A stretch of DNA of 6,930 nt from JAAAOH01 sp046540795 (GCA_046540795.1 JBKHEN010000136.1:1-6930); one strand, 5' to 3'. Positions 1 to 5,894 are shown, counted from the first letter of the stretch. Numbers and translations: made by a program. The notes: generated by a model not told the origin, from the sequence alone.

Positions 1-12
1 ACCGACTGACAC

Positions 13-17
13 GGAGG
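13..17 (+). promoter_or_regulatory. Shine-Dalgarno GGAGG before the lactonase gene
   Basis: GGAGG lies 4 nt before GTG 22 and 25 nt before ATG 43. It supports the GTG start, whereas family alignment supports the ATG. A second, weaker GGAG at 26-29 lies 13 nt before ATG 43. The start of this gene is therefore uncertain by seven codons. Confidence 0.4.
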
Positions 18-42
18 CGCCGTGCGGAGTATAACGGCGGGA

Positions 43-1128
43 ATGGCACGTGAAACGTTTTTTGTCGGCAGCTACACCATCGTGGACGACTGGATCCCGA
101 ACGCCGCGGGGGAGGGCATTTCGCGGCTGGAGCTCGATTGCGAGACGGGTCGATTCGGCAACATCGAGTCGGTTGCCCGCGTCGAGAATCCCTCTTACCT
201 CGCGCTTTCACCGGACGGCTCGGTTCTCTTTGCCTGCTCCGAGCTCTTCCACGAAGACGGGAAGGTGTGGACGCTCGTGGCGGACTCCGACGGCGGCCTG
301 CGCCCGGTCTCCGAGAGAACCTCCCTGGGCAGGGCCACTTGCCACGTCTCCTTCGACCCTGCGCGAAATCGGGTGTTTACAAGCTCATATCTCGACGGCC
401 GGGTTGTCGGTTACGACGCCGATGGGGCCGAGCTCGTTGGCGGGCCGGTCGTTCTCGAATACGAAGGGGAGGGTCCGAATCGCAATCGCCAGGAGAGCTC
501 GCACCCTCACCAGGTGGTCGTTCGGGGCGGCTCGTACTTCGTTCCGGACCTCGGCGCGGACCGCATCTGGGTTCATCATGCCGAGGAGCCGGGCGCGGTG
601 ATGCGGGCCTCGGTCGAAACGCCGCCCGGCTGCGGTCCCCGGCACCTCGTCTTCCATCCCGAGCTCTCCGTCATGTATGTGCTCTGTGAGCTCAAGCCGC
701 GCGTTCTCGTCTACGAGCGGAACGCGTCGGACGGCACGTGGGCACTGGTCGGCGACCACGATTCCGAGCTTCCCGATCGTGCCCGCGCCGCCGCACCGGC
801 GGCGATCAAGCTGCACCCCTCGGGACGAAGTCTTACCGTGTCCAACCGCTTCTCAGACAGTCTGCAGCAATTCAGTGTCCATCGGGACACCGGCCGGCTG
901 TCTGCGGGACGCAATGTCTCCCTCGACGGAAAGACTCCGCGGGATTTCACGTTTTCCGCTGACGGGCGCCGGCTGATCGTCCTGTGTCAGGACAGCAACG
1001 AGGCCTTCTCCTATCCCGTCGACCGGGCCTCCGGCGTCATGACCGCCGAACCGAGCGGCCACATTGAAATCGGTACGCCGGTTTGCATTGTCGACACGAA
1101 GCGCGGCGAGGCGGTATCCAGGCCGTAG
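43..1128 (+). CDS. pgl: Lactonase-family beta-propeller protein, probable 6-phosphogluconolactonase
   Basis: Predicted soluble 361-residue protein of the lactonase / 7-bladed beta-propeller family (E. coli Pgl type), which hydrolyses 6-phosphogluconolactone in the oxidative pentose phosphate pathway. Family landmarks appear in order: FFVGSYT at the N-terminus, a repeated propeller-blade pattern (LALSPDGSVLF, CHVSFDP), SHPHQV, PDLGADRI, GPRHLVFHP, SNRFSDSL, TPRDFTFSADG and a closing GTPVCIV. No signal peptide is evident. ATG 43 places FFVGSYT near residue 5, as in relatives. A GTG at 22, preceded by GGAGG at 13-17 with a tight 4-nt gap, would add seven residues and cannot be excluded. The gene ends 39 nt from the end of metA and converges with it; its upstream neighbours lie outside the window. 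Some family members act on other lactones or have unknown substrates, so the family is firm and the exact substrate is inferred. Confidence 0.85.
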   Translation: MARETFFVGSYTIVDDWIPNAAGEGISRLELDCETGRFGNIESVARVENPSYLALSPDGSVLFACSELFHEDGKVWTLVADSDGGLRPVSERTSLGRATCHVSFDPARNRVFTSSYLDGRVVGYDADGAELVGGPVVLEYEGEGPNRNRQESSHPHQVVVRGGSYFVPDLGADRIWVHHAEEPGAVMRASVETPPGCGPRHLVFHPELSVMYVLCELKPRVLVYERNASDGTWALVGDHDSELPDRARAAAPAAIKLHPSGRSLTVSNRFSDSLQQFSVHRDTGRLSAGRNVSLDGKTPRDFTFSADGRRLIVLCQDSNEAFSYPVDRASGVMTAEPSGHIEIGTPVCIVDTKRGEAVSRP

Positions 1129-1167
1129 CGATCGGTCGCGGCGCCGTCCCCGCGGGAAAGCCACTGC

Positions 1168-2100
1168 TCATCCCATGCCGATTTCCTCGATCTCGGCCAG
1201 ATCGTAGGGTGTCTCCTGATAGACGCAGTAGTTGAGCCAGTTTGCAAACAATAGATGCGCGTGGGCGCGCCAGGTGGCCACCGGCGGGCGGGAGGGGTCA
1301 TCGTCGGGGAAGTAGTTCTGCGGCAACGCGGTATCGAGTCCGCCTGCGGCGTCGCGCCTGTACTCGAAGGCGAGGGTATCCACCTCGTATTCGAGATGCC
1401 CCGTGATGAAGACCTGGCGGCCGCCGTGGGCCGAGGCGATGCAGAACCCTGCCTGCTCGGAGGTGGCGAGCACCTGGAGCTCGGGTCGCGCTTGCACGTC
1501 GGCCAGACGGACATCGGTGTAGCGTGAGTGGGGCACCGGGAAACGCTCGTCGAAACCGCGAAACAACGGCGCGTGATCGTCGTGTCGTCGGTGCTCGAAT
1601 ACGCCGAAGAGCTTGCGCGGCAGGAGATACTTGTCGATGCCGTAGTGATGATACAGCCCGGCCTGCGCTCCCCAGCAGATATGGAGGGTCGAATAGACGT
1701 TGCGTAGGCTGTACTGCATGATCGCCGCGAGCTCGTGCCAGTAATCGACTTCTTCGAAGGGAATCGTTTCCACCGGAGCGCCGGTTATGATCATCCCGTC
1801 GTAGCGTTTGGTGCGGATCTGCTCGAGGGACGTGTAGAACCGGTCGAGGTGCGCCGGGTCGGTATTTTTTGACTGGTGCGAGGCGGTGTGGACGAGATCG
1901 ACGTTCACCTGTAAGGGCGTGTTTCCGATGAGGCGCAGGAGTTGTGTTTCGGTCGCGACCTTGGTCGGCATGAGATTGACGATCGCGATGTTGAGCGGCC
2001 GGATATCCTGGTGAACCGCGCGCTCCTCGGTCATCACGAAGATGTTCTCCCGCTCGAGATGCTCGCGGGCGGGAAGAGCGTCTGGAATGTTGATCGGCAT
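1168..2100 (-). CDS. metA: Homoserine O-acyltransferase MetA, probably acetyl-CoA specific
   Basis: MetA-family enzyme that acylates the hydroxyl of L-homoserine in the cytoplasm, the committing step of methionine synthesis. It has 310 residues (E. coli MetA has 309) and matches the family from MPINIPDALPA to NYCVYQETPYDL. The catalytic residues fall at E. coli numbers: Cys142 in HICWGAQAGLYHHYGI, and His235 and Glu237 in FITGHLEYEVD. Residue 111 in GAPVETIPFEEVDYW is Glu. In studied MetA proteins Glu here goes with acetyl-CoA and Gly with succinyl-CoA, so this is more likely homoserine O-acetyltransferase (EC 2.3.1.31) than the succinyltransferase, although databases usually name the family after the latter. 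The frame is open upstream to 2223, but ATG 2100 is chosen because it starts at the family N-terminus and follows a strong ribosome site. No other methionine gene is adjacent. Family certain; acyl donor inferred. Confidence 0.96.
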   Translation of the reverse strand: MPINIPDALPAREHLERENIFVMTEERAVHQDIRPLNIAIVNLMPTKVATETQLLRLIGNTPLQVNVDLVHTASHQSKNTDPAHLDRFYTSLEQIRTKRYDGMIITGAPVETIPFEEVDYWHELAAIMQYSLRNVYSTLHICWGAQAGLYHHYGIDKYLLPRKLFGVFEHRRHDDHAPLFRGFDERFPVPHSRYTDVRLADVQARPELQVLATSEQAGFCIASAHGGRQVFITGHLEYEVDTLAFEYRRDAAGGLDTALPQNYFPDDDPSRPPVATWRAHAHLLFANWLNYCVYQETPYDLAEIEEIGMG

Positions 2101-2110
2101 GTGGAAAGCC

Positions 2111-2118
2111 CCCTCTCC
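2111..2118 (-). promoter_or_regulatory. Ribosome binding site of metA
   Basis: Read on the minus strand, GGAGAGGG lies 10 nt before the ATG at 2100, continuing into a run of G. It settles the metA start at 2100 rather than the longer open frame beginning at 2223. Confidence 0.65.
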
Positions 2119-2262
2119 AACAGCGCCCCGGCCGTGTGCGCGGAGGGCGCCCGGCTCAAGGTAAACCAGCGCGTGGAGAACTGCAAGTAATACGTCGTAC
2201 CGTGGGAGAGACCCCGGAGACAACTTCAGAGCGGCGCCGGTTGTATGACGCTCGGACGGGTC

Positions 2263-2291
2263 TTGTTTTCCGACGGCAGCTGCACTATACT
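2263..2291 (+). promoter_or_regulatory. Candidate sigma-70 promoter of the yjfB-like gene
   Basis: TTGTTT (2263-2268) and TATACT (2286-2291, 5 of 6 matches) are separated by exactly 17 nt. The expected transcription start is about 2297-2299, which coincides with the A of ATG 2299. A perfect TATAAT at 2291-2296 lies just downstream but has no good -35 partner at normal spacing and would start transcription beyond the ATG. No match to a flagellar sigma-28 promoter was seen. Confidence 0.45.
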
Positions 2292-2311
2292 ATAATATAT
2301 GGTTGAGTCAC
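2284..2311 (-). promoter_or_regulatory. Weak candidate promoter for metA
   Basis: On the minus strand, GTGACT (2306-2311, 4 of 6 matches to TTGACA) is followed after 16 nt by TATAGT (2284-2289, 5 of 6 matches to TATAAT). Transcription would begin near 2277, giving metA an untranslated leader of about 175 nt. The element overlaps the better-scoring promoter of the divergent yjfB-like gene because the local TATACTATAATAT sequence is nearly symmetrical. I did not recognise any known SAM riboswitch fold in the leader. Confidence 0.25.
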
Positions 2312-2511
2312 TTGGTTCCGCGTCCAGCATGATGAGTCACGCACAGCTCGCACAGCAGACCAATACGGCGGTCATGAAAGAGTCTCTGAACGTACAAGAG
2401 ATGCAGGGAGAAGGCGTCAATCGGCTCCTGTCGAGCGCCGCTTCGGTTACCGCGGCGCCGCAGCAGATTCAGGATCCGATGCTCGGCCAGACCGTAGACA
2501 TCGAAGCCTGA
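2299..2511 (+). CDS. yjfB: YjfB-family putative motility protein
   Basis: Small 70-residue protein resembling Bacillus subtilis YjfB (the 'putative motility protein' family), whose biochemical role is unknown. The match rests on overall size, an N-terminal amphipathic helical stretch with Ala/Gln/Leu pattern (SHAQLAQQTNTAVMKESL, residues 13-30), a helical middle (VQEMQGEGVNRLLSSA) and the typical ending DPMLGQTVDIEA, close to the HPTLGQTIDVKA ending of YjfB. There is no signal peptide, membrane segment or cysteine. ATG 2299 puts LAQ about 16 residues from the start, as in relatives, but no Shine-Dalgarno precedes it. Internal ATGs at 2329 and 2332 are alternatives, also without a ribosome site. 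It stands alone, divergent from metA and convergent with the SulP gene; no flagellar gene is in view. Family assignment is good; function is unknown. Confidence 0.8.
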   Translation: MVESLGSASSMMSHAQLAQQTNTAVMKESLNVQEMQGEGVNRLLSSAASVTAAPQQIQDPMLGQTVDIEA

Positions 2512-2547
2512 ATCGGACCGGCGCCCCCGACCTGCTACGTGCATCGC

Positions 2548-2577
2548 CGCTTTACATCGCTTTGCACCGCTTAAGGC
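2548..2577. repeat. Short imperfect 10-bp tandem repeat between convergent genes
   Basis: The units CGCTTTACAT, CGCTTTGCAC and CGCTTAAGGC follow one another in the 89-nt gap between the ends of the yjfB-like gene and the SulP gene. The first two units differ at two bases and the third is degenerate. No function is evident, and it may be chance. Confidence 0.3.
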
Positions 2578-2600
2578 CCATCTACACAGTCGCGTAGGTT

Positions 2601-4340
2601 TTACACGTTACTCTGTAGCGGGGAGAACCGCTTGTGGGACCGTTTCTCCGCTTCGCCCTCGTTCTTGAAGGAGGCAATCGCCTCGCTTACGTCGAACCAG
2701 AAACTCTCCCTGCCCATCGCTTCCACGACGCCGCACCGGGCAAGCCTGTCCCTGACCGGGCCGACGGCCCCGGCGATGGAGAACCGGATCCCACGGTCGG
2801 TAAGATCTGAGATGAGTTGTATCAAGGCGTGCACGCCGGTTGAGTCGATAGAGCTCATCGCGGAGGCGTCCAGGATGACGTGCTCCAGCGGCGCGCCCTT
2901 TTGGGAGATGTGATCCTCGATGTCCTCACGAAAGAACTCGACGTTGGCGAAGTACAGATGAGAGTCGAAGCGGTAGACAAGCACGTCGTCGTGGACACGG
3001 GCATCCGGATAGCGGTTGATGTTTCGGAAGTTCGTGGTGCTACCCAAACGACCCAGCTCCGTGCTGTGCGGTCTGGCGGAGCTGTAAATGACGACGACCA
3101 GTGAAAGAACAACGCCGACAAGGATGCCCTGCTCGATGCCGAGAGCGAGGGTAGCGACGAATGTCGCCGCGAGCATGGCGAGATCTCTGCGATCCGTTCT
3201 CCACAGCTCTTTCATCTCATGGAGCTCGAACAGCCCCGCCACGGCCACAATGATTACGGAGGCCAGCACCGCCATGGGGAGATAGTAGAAGTAGGGAGTG
3301 AGGAATACCACGGTTAGCGCAATGACACCCGCGCTGACGAGCGAGGCCATTCCCGAGCGGGCTCCGGCCTGATCATTCACGGCGGTTCGAGAGAATCCGC
3401 CGGTGACGGGATAGGCCTGAAAGAACGCTCCGCCGATGTTCGCGATGCCGAGCCCGACCAATTCCTGGTTCGGATCGACCTGGTAATTGTGCTTGTGGGC
3501 AATCGCCTTCGCCACGGCAATCGACTCCATGTACCCCACGAGGGCGATGACGAGAATGACGGGGAACAGCTGCCGCAGATCCCCGAAGACGAGTTCCACC
3601 GGCTGGAAGGAGGGGAGCCCCGTGGGGATATCGCCGACGATGGCCACCCCTCGCTCGTCGAGCCCGAGGGTGGCGGTGAGCAGCGTTCCGACTACGACGA
3701 CGACGAGCGCAGAGGGCAGTGTCGGCTTCCATTTCCGCAAGGCCACGATGATCACAATCGAGCCGACCCCGATGGCCGTGGTAACGGCATCTATCTCGGA
3801 GGCGTGTCGGACCACACCCATGACGATCCGGTGTACGTGATTCGTCCGCGGAAGATCCAAGCCGAGGAGGTTCTTGAGCTGACTCGCTCCGATGATGAGC
3901 GCTGCCGCGGAGGTGAATCCGCTGAGCACGGGACGAGATAGGAAATTGACCAGAAACCCCATTCTGAGGATCCCCATGGCAAGCTGCAGAACCCCCACCC
4001 CCAACGCCGTCATGACGGCCAGTTGAATGAACCGCGGGCTTCCCGCCTCGGCCAATTCCCCAACCCCCGCCACTATTAGGAGCGAAATCATCGCCACGGG
4101 CCCTACCGCCAGTTGTCGGGAGGTGCCGAAGAGTGCGTAGAGGATAAGTGGAACGATGGAGGAATACAGGCCGTAGACGGGCGGAAGGCCGGCCAACACG
4201 GCGTACGCCATGCCCTGGGGTATGAGCATAATGCCTACGGTGAGGCCGGCATTCACATCGCCCTTCAGCTCGGCTCTGGAGTAGCTCCGAATCCAGCCCA
4301 CGGCAGGGACGAGATCGGCGGTCTTCGTTTTCAGTCTCAT
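2601..4340 (-). CDS. SulP-family sulfate/anion permease with STAS domain
   Basis: Inner-membrane anion transporter of the SulP (SLC26) family, 579 residues. Its members carry sulfate, bicarbonate or other anions. The family signature appears early (LKGDVNAGLTVGIMLIPQGM, about 25-44, then GLPPVYGLYSS). About a dozen hydrophobic segments run from residue 30 to 420 and include VGYMESIAVAKAIA and NIGGAFFQAYPVTGGFSRTAVN. A cytoplasmic STAS domain follows (about 452-560) with DASAMSSIDSTGVHAL at 491-506. ATG 4340 is chosen because the conserved N-terminus follows directly. Its ribosome site is weak (GGAAG only 2 nt away), suggesting coupled translation with the gene ending 20 nt upstream; ATG 4388 would overlap that gene. 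Being second in an operon behind a persulfide dioxygenase-rhodanese, it plausibly moves sulfate, sulfite or thiosulfate, perhaps outward like TauE in related loci. The family is certain; substrate and direction are inferred. Confidence 0.93.
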   Translation of the reverse strand: MRLKTKTADLVPAVGWIRSYSRAELKGDVNAGLTVGIMLIPQGMAYAVLAGLPPVYGLYSSIVPLILYALFGTSRQLAVGPVAMISLLIVAGVGELAEAGSPRFIQLAVMTALGVGVLQLAMGILRMGFLVNFLSRPVLSGFTSAAALIIGASQLKNLLGLDLPRTNHVHRIVMGVVRHASEIDAVTTAIGVGSIVIIVALRKWKPTLPSALVVVVVGTLLTATLGLDERGVAIVGDIPTGLPSFQPVELVFGDLRQLFPVILVIALVGYMESIAVAKAIAHKHNYQVDPNQELVGLGIANIGGAFFQAYPVTGGFSRTAVNDQAGARSGMASLVSAGVIALTVVFLTPYFYYLPMAVLASVIIVAVAGLFELHEMKELWRTDRRDLAMLAATFVATLALGIEQGILVGVVLSLVVVIYSSARPHSTELGRLGSTTNFRNINRYPDARVHDDVLVYRFDSHLYFANVEFFREDIEDHISQKGAPLEHVILDASAMSSIDSTGVHALIQLISDLTDRGIRFSIAGAVGPVRDRLARCGVVEAMGRESFWFDVSEAIASFKNEGEAEKRSHKRFSPLQSNV

Positions 4341-4360
4341 GTCTTCCGTACCCCCGTGTG

Positions 4361-5788
4361 CTAGGCCGCTTGTGATGCTCTCAAGCATTGCGCGCAATCG
4401 CCGTTGAGGAGGACGACGTCGTAGCCCGCCGAGGCGAGGTAGGAGGCAGCCATGGAAGCGCGGCGTCCCGTCCGGCAATACACATAGTACCTCCGGCTCC
4501 GGTCGAGTTTGTCCAGGTGCAGGCGCAGCCGAGTATGCGGAATGTGTACCGCGCCCTCGACGTGGGCGGAGTCGAACTCATCGGAGCGGCGAACGTCGAG
4601 CACGCCTTCGTCCCGGGCAAGGTTGCGCGCGTCGAAGTCCTGAAAGGGTTGCCACGGCAGCCGCACGAGCCGTACCTCCGGAGAAGCCGCCAGCTCGTCG
4701 AAGGTGATGTAACCGACCATGTTGTCGAGACCGATTCGGTAGAGTAGACGTCGAGCGGTGTCGAGATGCTCGACGGAATCGAGAACGAGCAGAATGCGCT
4801 CTTCTTCGGTAACGAGCGAGCCCGCAGCGTTCGTGAGCTCGGTGCCTTTCAGCGGCGCATGGATCGAACGGGGATGCCGTTCGGCGAGAAAGGCCTCGCG
4901 GTCGGGTCGCGTGTCGACCACGACGGTGTCCTCGGCGGAAGCCGCTTCGTCGAAGGCCTTCGCCTCGAGGTGCGGGACCTCCGGCACGCCGCCGGTGATG
5001 TCGATGCCGTCGCGATTCACGATCTTCATGCGGGCGAAATAGCGTGGTGGCTCCGGTTGACCGGTGAGTATCTGCTTGACGAATCCGTCAGGATCGCTAT
5101 TGGCAAGTGTGAGCGACGGATTGAAGCGACGCTCATAGCCGAGCGTCGAGCTCGGTACCGCGCCGAGGGCCTTCCCGCACGCGCTTCCCGCGCCGTGGCC
5201 GGGGAGGATCTGGAGGAACTCCGGTAGATCCGAAAGCTTCTCCCGCAGCGACTCGGACAACTGCCGTGCCGAGGGCTCCATGGCTCCCTGGACGTTTGCC
5301 GCGGACTCGAGCAGGTCGGGGCGTCCGACATCCCCAACGAACACGAAATCTCCGGTGCTCATGGCCATCGGGATATCCGCTCCACCGCCTTCGTCGGTCA
5401 CGAGGTAGCTCAGGTGTTCCGGAGTGTGGCCAGGGGTATGTACCGCCCGCAGGCGTATGTTCCCGATCATGAACTCATCCCCGTCGGCCAGCATGACGGT
5501 ATTCGGGCGGTCGCCCACCCATCGGTATGCCCAGTCATCGCCGCCGAGTGAGGACAGATAGAGGGTTATGTTTGGGTCCTGCGCGAGCTCGCGGGCGCCG
5601 CTTACAAAGTCCGCGTGGATGTGGGTCTCCGCGACGGCCGTGATCTCGAGATCGTTCTCCCGTGCAATGCGACGGTACTGGTCGGTGTCGCGCTCGGGGT
5701 CGATGACGAGCGCCTGGCCCGTGGCCTGACACCCGATCATGTAAGCCGCTTGCGCCAACCCTGTGTCGTAAACCTGTCGTAGAAACAT
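4361..5788 (-). CDS. CstB-like persulfide dioxygenase / pseudo-rhodanese / rhodanese fusion
   Basis: Cytoplasmic 475-residue enzyme with the three-domain plan of staphylococcal CstB, which oxidises low-molecular-weight persulfides with O2 and releases thiosulfate. Domain 1 (about 1-250) is a metallo-beta-lactamase fold of ETHE1 type. Its probable iron ligands are His56 (ETHIHADFVSG), His121 (HTPGHTPEH) and Asp147 (STGDFVFVGDVGRPD). The usual last His of HxHxDH is Phe61, as expected where the second metal site is absent. LPGHGAGSACGKALG (196-209) carries Cys204, a conserved feature of this class. Domain 2 (about 275-365) is rhodanese-like but lacks the catalytic Cys (LLVLDSVEH). Domain 3 (about 385-465) is an active-type rhodanese with Cys438 in YCRTGRRA. 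The C-terminus carries an extra CAQC (465-468). The frame is open to 5884, but ATG 5788 is set by AAGGAG 8 nt away and by family alignment (MFLRQVYDTG). First gene of an operon with SulP. Confidence 0.93.
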   Translation of the reverse strand: MFLRQVYDTGLAQAAYMIGCQATGQALVIDPERDTDQYRRIARENDLEITAVAETHIHADFVSGARELAQDPNITLYLSSLGGDDWAYRWVGDRPNTVMLADGDEFMIGNIRLRAVHTPGHTPEHLSYLVTDEGGGADIPMAMSTGDFVFVGDVGRPDLLESAANVQGAMEPSARQLSESLREKLSDLPEFLQILPGHGAGSACGKALGAVPSSTLGYERRFNPSLTLANSDPDGFVKQILTGQPEPPRYFARMKIVNRDGIDITGGVPEVPHLEAKAFDEAASAEDTVVVDTRPDREAFLAERHPRSIHAPLKGTELTNAAGSLVTEEERILLVLDSVEHLDTARRLLYRIGLDNMVGYITFDELAASPEVRLVRLPWQPFQDFDARNLARDEGVLDVRRSDEFDSAHVEGAVHIPHTRLRLHLDKLDRSRRYYVYCRTGRRASMAASYLASAGYDVVLLNGDCAQCLRASQAA

Positions 5789-5796
5789 GACATTCG

Positions 5797-5802
5797 CTCC
5801 TT
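5797..5802 (-). promoter_or_regulatory. Ribosome binding site of the CstB-like gene
   Basis: On the minus strand AAGGAG lies 8 nt before ATG 5788. This fixes the start and rules out the 32-residue N-terminal extension that the open frame would allow. Confidence 0.85.
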
Positions 5803-5823
5803 CAGTCAATGTTGTCACGTCCA

Positions 5824-5852
5824 AGTATACAAAAAAAGCTATATATTGACAA
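5824..5852 (-). promoter_or_regulatory. Promoter of the CstB-like/SulP operon
   Basis: Minus-strand TTGTCA (5847-5852, 5 of 6 matches) is followed after exactly 17 nt by TATACT (5824-5829, 5 of 6 matches). Expected transcription start is near 5817, giving a leader of roughly 30 nt that contains the AAGGAG ribosome site. The -35 bases are shared with the opposing promoter of the pmpA-like gene. Confidence 0.7.
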
Positions 5853-5856
5853 TAGC
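5838..5856. promoter_or_regulatory. Inverted repeat around the shared -35 region (candidate operator)
   Basis: GCTAT (5838-5842) and ATAGC (5852-5856) form 5-bp inverted arms around a 9-nt centre that contains the shared -35 sequence. A dimeric repressor bound here would block RNA polymerase in both directions. The position is suggestive; the arms are short enough to arise by chance. Confidence 0.4.
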
Positions 5857-5874
5857 GGTCAGGTTTATTATGTA
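5846..5874 (+). promoter_or_regulatory. Promoter of the pmpA-pmpB operon
   Basis: A perfect TTGACA (5846-5851) is followed after 17 nt by TATGTA (5869-5874), a weak -10. TATTAT (5866-5871) is a better -10 but only 14 nt away. A strong -35 with a poor -10 lying inside an inverted repeat would fit a regulated promoter. Transcription would start around 5880, leaving a leader of about 28 nt. Confidence 0.55.
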
Positions 5875-5884
5875 TTGGATACAT
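5870..5884. promoter_or_regulatory. Perfect inverted repeat ATGTAT-TGG-ATACAT (candidate operator)
   Basis: Two perfect 6-bp arms surround a 3-nt centre and overlap the predicted -10 and start of the pmpA promoter. This is typical placement for a dimeric winged-helix repressor. The known persulfide sensors of comparable loci (BigR/SqrR of the ArsR family, CstR of the CsoR family) are candidates by context only; none is encoded in the window. Confidence 0.55.
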
Positions 5885-5894
5885 GCTTACGGAA

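Noticed and set aside
1129..1167. Intrinsic terminator between the lactonase gene and metA
   Set aside because: Short GC palindromes (GCGATCGGTCGC, CCCGCGGG) occur, but there is no long stem followed by a T-run in either direction.
2101..2223. N-terminal extension of MetA by 41 residues
   Set aside because: The frame is open, but the extension has no family counterpart; a strong ribosome site and the conserved N-terminus both point to ATG 2100.
2101..2283. SAM riboswitch upstream of metA
   Set aside because: I looked for known SAM-I-like and SAM-II-like core sequences on the minus strand and recognised none; kept only as an open question.
2291..2296. Perfect TATAAT as the -10 of the yjfB-like gene
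   Set aside because: There is no good -35 at normal spacing, and transcription would begin after the preferred ATG. TATACT at 2286-2291 with TTGTTT fits better. It stays possible if translation starts at 2329.
2582..2604. Terminator hairpin between the yjfB-like and SulP genes
   Set aside because: CTAC-N8-GTAG followed by GTTTT is only a 4-bp stem with a large loop, too weak to call.
3487..3941. Plus-strand open frames of 117 and 150 codons inside the SulP gene
   Set aside because: They are antisense to a clear transporter, have no ribosome site and show only composition-driven Arg/Asp/Thr-rich sequence; they arise from high GC on the opposite strand.
4388..5227. Plus-strand open frames of up to 153 codons opposite the CstB-like gene
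   Set aside because: They are antisense shadows without family-like sequence or ribosome sites; the minus-strand protein explains the whole region.
5789..5884. N-terminal extension of the CstB-like protein
   Set aside because: It would translate through the promoter region; AAGGAG and family alignment fix the start at 5788.
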